From positions 1 through 64,000 of the forward strand of contig CANLOY010000012.1 of NCBI GenBank assembly GCA_947493005.1: DNA of 64,000 nt, given 5' to 3'. This document shows positions 60,296-64,000 of the stretch, one piece after another (the first letter of the stretch is position 1; the number at the start of each line of letters is the position of its first letter). The DNA is from an uncultured Roseivirga sp. GTDB taxonomy: Bacteria > Bacteroidota > Bacteroidia > Cytophagales > Cyclobacteriaceae. The notes under the pieces were generated by a model. That model had not been told where the DNA came from and ran no database searches. It worked only from the letters and a program-made list of their open reading frames with translations. Both the position numbers and the translations under genes were made by a program.

Positions 60296-61800
60296 AAAAA
60301 ATACTTACAACAGAACAAATACGGCTCGCGGATCAGTTTACAATTGAAAATGAGCCGATTGCCTCAATAGATTTAATGGAAAGGGTTTCTGTTGCTTTTG
60401 TGAGTCATTTGCGTCCTTTGATTTCTATAAAATCTAAAATTCAAGTTGTTTGTGGGGGAGGAAATAATGGAGGTGATGGTTTTGCTATAGCCAGACTCTT
60501 AAAGAGTGAAGGCTTTGAAATAGATGTTTGTTTAATCCAGCATGGATCGAAACTTTCAGATGATTGCCAGACTAATCTGGATAGGATAGGCATTGATAAT
60601 GTACACATTATTACAAATGCCGATGCCTTGGAGATTTCCGGAGATATTGTGATTGACGCCATACTTGGTTCAGGCTTAAATCGCTCAGTTGAAGGTGGGC
60701 TGTTGGAGGGAGTAATTAAAAAGATCAACAGGTCAAATGTTAAGGTAGTTAGTGTGGATATCCCTTCTGGGTTGTTTGCTGATGATATCGAGCTAAGTGG
60801 TGAGATTATCAAAGCAAATCAGACCATCTCTTTCCAGTCGCCTAAACTATCTTTCCTTATTCCCGAGTCAGGTAGTTATGTAGGTGAGTTTATAGTCGCT
60901 GATATAGGCCTGGATCACGAATTTGTTAAAAGTCAGGATAGCCCATATGCCCTTATTGAGGCCAAAGATGTGTCGGTCATGTTGCCAAAAAGGAATAAGT
61001 TTCAGCACAAAGGCGACTTTGGGAGGGTTCAGGTATTTGCAGGTAGCCTTGGTAAAATGGGCGCAGCCTTTTTATGTAGTAAGGCAGTATTAAGAACAGG
61101 TGCAGGTCTGTTGACAGTACATATACCTGGTTGTGGTTATAATATTTTGCAATCTACACTTCCAGAAGCTATGGTAACGGTTGATGAGAGTAAAGAATTA
61201 ATTAGTTCCGGTACGGTTTATGAAACCACAAATGCGGTTTGTATTGGTCCCGGAATTGGTACAAAAAAAGATACCGTTTCATGGCTTTGTAATTTGCTTG
61301 AAACAGTTGATGTTCCAATGGTTCTGGATGCTGATGCTTTGAATATTATTTCAGAGAATAAGTTTTTAATGGATTTTATTCCAGAACATTCGGTGTTAAC
61401 TCCACATGTAGGGGAGTTTCATAGGTTGTTTGGGCTTTGTAAAAATGGCAAAGAAAGAATTGAGAGAATGCGAAGTGTTGCTTTCGATAAAAAGTTGGTT
61501 ATAATTCTGAAAGGTGCGAACAGTGCTGTAGCTCTTCCAGATGGTAGGGTGGCTTTTAACTCTACTGGTAATGTAGGTATGGCCACAGGCGGTAGTGGGG
61601 ATGTTTTGTCAGGGATAATCACTGGATTGATGGCACAAGGGATGAATGGGCAATCAGCCGCTATTGCTGGAGTTTTTCTTCATGGAATGGCTGGAGATTT
61701 AGCTGAAAAAAAAGTTGGTAAAATGTCATTGATGGCATCAGATTTGCTTTTTGAACTACCAAATGCAATTTCTAACGCTTTAGAAACTGGATTTATTTGA
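60292..61800 (+). CDS. nnr: bifunctional NAD(P)HX epimerase / ADP-dependent dehydratase
   Basis: This 502-residue repair enzyme restores hydrated NADH and NADPH. The N-terminal epimerase domain (about 1-210, YjeF_N) starts MKKILTTEQIRLADQFTIEN and has the VVCGGGNNGGDGFAIARLL motif (Cys54 onward). The C-terminal dehydratase domain (YjeF_C, ribokinase-like) has FGRVQVFAGSLGKMGAAFL and the catalytic NVGMATGGSGDVLSGIITG motif near residue 435-450. Both domains look complete. The ATG overlaps the stop of the HhH gene by four bases. Confidence 0.94.
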   Translation: MKKILTTEQIRLADQFTIENEPIASIDLMERVSVAFVSHLRPLISIKSKIQVVCGGGNNGGDGFAIARLLKSEGFEIDVCLIQHGSKLSDDCQTNLDRIGIDNVHIITNADALEISGDIVIDAILGSGLNRSVEGGLLEGVIKKINRSNVKVVSVDIPSGLFADDIELSGEIIKANQTISFQSPKLSFLIPESGSYVGEFIVADIGLDHEFVKSQDSPYALIEAKDVSVMLPKRNKFQHKGDFGRVQVFAGSLGKMGAAFLCSKAVLRTGAGLLTVHIPGCGYNILQSTLPEAMVTVDESKELISSGTVYETTNAVCIGPGIGTKKDTVSWLCNLLETVDVPMVLDADALNIISENKFLMDFIPEHSVLTPHVGEFHRLFGLCKNGKERIERMRSVAFDKKLVIILKGANSAVALPDGRVAFNSTGNVGMATGGSGDVLSGIITGLMAQGMNGQSAAIAGVFLHGMAGDLAEKKVGKMSLMASDLLFELPNAISNALETGFI

Positions 61801-61854
61801 AAAAAAATTAACTTTAACTAAACCTTATTACAAAAATAGGGGTCTAATTAATTG

Positions 61855-62232
61855 ATGAAGGTCTTCAACCACCACATATCGCAAAGAAGTATTGTCTTTG
61901 GACTCTCTTTATTTCTATTGGTGTTCTCTATGTCAGCACAGTCTGAACGACTTGCCAGAGCCAACAACAATGGTAACGATAAAGTTAAGGTTGAAGTATA
62001 TCCAAATCCGACTTCCGACTATCTAAACATTGACTTAAGTGATTTAAAACTCCAAAAGCCCAAGATTGAGATCAGGAGCATTGTAGGTACTCCAATGAGA
62101 ATTAACCTTGAGAAAAATGGAAGAGATAAATACAAGATAGACGTTCAGTCTTTTGCCAGAGGGTATTATCTGGTGCTTGTAATGGACGATCGATCCAAAT
62201 TTCAGCAAACAGTAAGATTTAGTAAGAAATAG
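61855..62232 (+). CDS. small protein consisting mainly of a T9SS sorting domain
   Basis: This 125-residue exported protein has a signal peptide (SIVFGLSLFLLVFSMSA-Q), then a short Asn-rich linker (ERLARANNNGNDK) and a stretch of about 85 residues that is a type-A T9SS C-terminal domain: VEVYPNPTSDYLNIDLSDLK at its start, then KIEIRSIVGTPM, and FARGYYLVLVMDD before the basic end RFSKK. Normally such a domain follows a large cargo; here there is no cargo. I chose ATG 61855; a TTG lies directly before it. A terminator follows one base after the stop. Confidence 0.82.
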   Translation: MKVFNHHISQRSIVFGLSLFLLVFSMSAQSERLARANNNGNDKVKVEVYPNPTSDYLNIDLSDLKLQKPKIEIRSIVGTPMRINLEKNGRDKYKIDVQSFARGYYLVLVMDDRSKFQQTVRFSKK

Positions 62233-62233
62233 A

Positions 62234-62256
62234 AAACCCCGAAAGTTCGGGGTTTT
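62234..62256. terminator. terminator after the T9SS-domain gene
   Basis: AAACCCCGA and TCGGGGTTT form a strong stem with TTTTAA following on the plus strand and TTTTC on the minus strand. It separates the gene from the convergent asnS. Confidence 0.8.
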
Positions 62257-62261
62257 TAATT

Positions 62262-63710
62262 TTAGAATGCTGCGCTTCCAGGTGTTCTTGGAAATGGAAT
62301 AACATCTCGAATATTACTTAGTCCAGTCACGAAAATCATCAACCTTTCGAACCCTAATCCAAAACCACTATGTGGTGCGGTACCAAATCTCCTGGTATCC
62401 AGATACCAATCCATTTCTTCCTCTGGAATATTCATTTCCGCCATTCGACTAGTTAGTACATCAAGTCTTTCTTCCCTTTGTGAACCTCCAACAATTTCTC
62501 CTATACCAGGGAATAAAATGTCCATGGCACCCACGGTGTTTCCATCATCATTCATTCGCATATAAAATGCTTTGATGTCTTTAGGATAATCAGTGAGTAT
62601 TACTGGTTTCTTGAAATGCTTTTCAACCAAATAACGTTCGTGTTCAGACTGAAGGTCGGTGCCCCAACCTTCAACTGGAAATTGAAATTTCTTCTTCTTG
62701 TTAGGTTTAGAGTTTTTGAGAATGTCTATGGCTTCAGTGTATGTTAGTCTAATAAATTCATTATCTACCACAAACTTTAACTTTTCAGTTAAGGACATTT
62801 CGCTTCGCTCATTGGCAGGCTTTAGCTTTTCCTCGTCCAAAAGACGTTTTTCAAGGAAAGCCAAATCATCAGTACAATTATCTAAAGCGTATTGACATAA
62901 GAACTGTAGAAATTCTTCCGCCAGATCCATGTTGTCTGTGAGATCATAAAACGCCATTTCGGGCTCAATCATCCAGAATTCAGATAAGTGTCTGGTGGTG
63001 TTTGAGTTTTCTGCCCGAAAAGTAGGTCCAAAAGTGTAGATTTCCCCTAGGGCGAGCGCTCCCAATTCACCTTCCAACTGACCAGAAACAGTTAGGTTAG
63101 TTTCTTTTCCAAAGAAGTCTTTGCTATAATCAATGTTTCCTTCTTCTGTCAATGGAGGATTAATAGGATCCAGAGTAGAAACTCTGAACATTTCTCCAGC
63201 CCCCTCGGCATCAGAGCCGGTAACAAAAGGTGTGTGCCAATAGTAGAACCCTTTATCATTAAAAAACTTGTGAACCGCAAAAGACATGGCATGTCTTATT
63301 CTGAAAACAGCACCAAAAGTATTTGTCCTTGGCCTTAAGTGTGCAATCTCTCTTAAAAACTCGAAAGAGTGTTTTTTAGGTTGCAAAGGATATTTTTCAG
63401 GATCAGCAACACCAAGTACTTCTATTTGGGATGCCGATATTTCTACACTTTGACCTGCACCTTGAGAAGCAACTAGTTTTCCGGTTACAGAAATACTTGC
63501 CCCTGTAGTGATGTTTTTAAGAACATCTTCTCCAATTAATTCAGGATCAGCAACTACCTGAATACTATTTATGGAAGAACCATCATTAAGCGCGATAAAG
63601 TTTACCTGTTTATTGCCTCTTTTGGTTCTTACCCAACCTTTTGCCACAACTTCAACATCCTGTTGAGTGCTTTTAAGCAGCGCAGCAATCTTGGTTCTTT
63701 TAGTCTTCAT
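62262..63710 (-). CDS. asnS: asparagine--tRNA ligase
   Basis: This 482-residue class IIb synthetase charges tRNA-Asn. The N-terminal OB domain (about 15-110) contains [20 protein letters not shown]. The catalytic core shows [20 protein letters not shown], the asparagine-type [14 protein letters not shown], and motif 3 at the end, [20 protein letters not shown]. It is of normal length and preceded by a free-standing intergenic region shared with rpoN, which is transcribed the other way. Confidence 0.96.
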   Translation of the reverse strand: MKTKRTKIAALLKSTQQDVEVVAKGWVRTKRGNKQVNFIALNDGSSINSIQVVADPELIGEDVLKNITTGASISVTGKLVASQGAGQSVEISASQIEVLGVADPEKYPLQPKKHSFEFLREIAHLRPRTNTFGAVFRIRHAMSFAVHKFFNDKGFYYWHTPFVTGSDAEGAGEMFRVSTLDPINPPLTEEGNIDYSKDFFGKETNLTVSGQLEGELGALALGEIYTFGPTFRAENSNTTRHLSEFWMIEPEMAFYDLTDNMDLAEEFLQFLCQYALDNCTDDLAFLEKRLLDEEKLKPANERSEMSLTEKLKFVVDNEFIRLTYTEAIDILKNSKPNKKKKFQFPVEGWGTDLQSEHERYLVEKHFKKPVILTDYPKDIKAFYMRMNDDGNTVGAMDILFPGIGEIVGGSQREERLDVLTSRMAEMNIPEEEMDWYLDTRRFGTAPHSGFGLGFERLMIFVTGLSNIRDVIPFPRTPGSAAF

Positions 63711-63932
63711 AGTTTCTAAATACTGAATAGATTTTTATGTGAACGCAAAGCAATGATTTTTTACTTTCAAACACAACTAATTGATAATCATTTACTAGTA
63801 CAATGTTGAATTGGTGTTGGAAAGAATATTAGGAAAAAAAGGCTGTGAAGACACAATAAAGTGGTTTTGAATTTTTTGCACGGTTTTTGTTAAAAAGTGT
63901 CACAATGTGATCGGTTCTCTCGTTCTTTCTTT

Positions 63933-63940
63933 TAAATTTG
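63933..63940 (+). promoter_or_regulatory. -7 box (TAAATTTG) before rpoN
   Basis: TAAATTTG matches TAnnTTTG, 31 bases before the presumed rpoN ATG. No TTG -33 element is clear. The 261-base spacer from asnS holds nothing else I can recognise. Confidence 0.4.
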
Positions 63941-63971
63941 AGATAATAGAAGAGAGCATTTAAAAACACTG

Positions 63972-64000
63972 ATGCAAAAGTTAAGCCTTAATCAATCTTT
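63972..64000 (+). CDS. rpoN: RNA polymerase sigma-54 factor, 5' end only
   Basis: The window cuts this gene after nine codons. They read MQKLSLNQS, which matches the conserved opening of sigma-54 in Bacteroidota (followed there by a Gln-rich region I activator-contact segment). The asnS-rpoN divergent neighbourhood is, to my recollection, common in this phylum. With so few residues this is a recognition call. Confidence 0.72.

Overview
The window reads as chromosomal DNA of a Bacteroidota bacterium, most likely a free-living member of the order Cytophagales. The evidence is three type IX secretion system (T9SS) components (PorU, PorV, SprA), a small protein made almost only of a T9SS C-terminal sorting domain, several TonB-family proteins, WG-repeat and six-bladed-propeller proteins typical of this phylum, AT-rich spacers without clear Shine-Dalgarno sequences, and repeated promoter-like boxes of the Bacteroidota type (TTG, then about 17-23 nt, then TAnnTTTG). 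I see no phage, insertion sequence, CRISPR array, rRNA or tRNA. The placement at order level is inference. Layout: 99-7322 (minus) is an apparent operon MBL hydrolase - pssA - porU - porV - M16 peptidase-like protein. 7399-12729 (plus) holds an FAD oxidoreductase, a large TolB-propeller/outer-membrane-barrel protein and YicC. 12756-28605 (minus) is a long same-strand run: four tandem tonB-like genes, vanZ, gcvH, sprA, ruvA, a DUF4837 lipoprotein, a LysM lytic transglycosylase, gatA and tatA. 28743-34785 (minus) has EnvC-like, DUF4292, TPR, flippase and crotonase genes. 34966-45491 holds isocitrate dehydrogenase, two small unknown genes, a divergent threonine-to-glycine pair (tdh versus a small gene plus kbl) and four tandem six-bladed-propeller lipoproteins. 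45504-49303 has cdaA-folP divergent from DUF1599 - BT_3928-like - aroK. 49307-64000 has a FadL-like barrel, an Arg/Ser-rich lipoprotein, proS, nfeD-floA, a WG-repeat protein, hemA, a helix-hairpin-helix protein, the NAD(P)HX repair enzyme, the mini T9SS-domain protein, asnS and the first nine codons of what looks like rpoN. How they work together: much of the window is envelope biology. SprA is the T9SS translocon, PorV shuttles substrates and PorU removes sorting domains. The TonB proteins, two further barrel proteins, EnvC/lytic transglycosylase, the flippase and the lipoproteins are also envelope parts. Threonine dehydrogenase and KBL yield glycine, which the glycine cleavage system (gcvH) can consume. 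The most unusual signal I found is a perfect inverted repeat, AACTA-N6-TAGTT. It lies 15-24 nt before the start of each of the four tonB-like genes, once more inside vanZ, and twice in the propeller-lipoprotein cluster. By eye I found no other strict copy in the window. It looks like an operator (or 5'-UTR hairpin) that could tie the two paralogue arrays into one regulon. Many genes here also seem to start with TTG.
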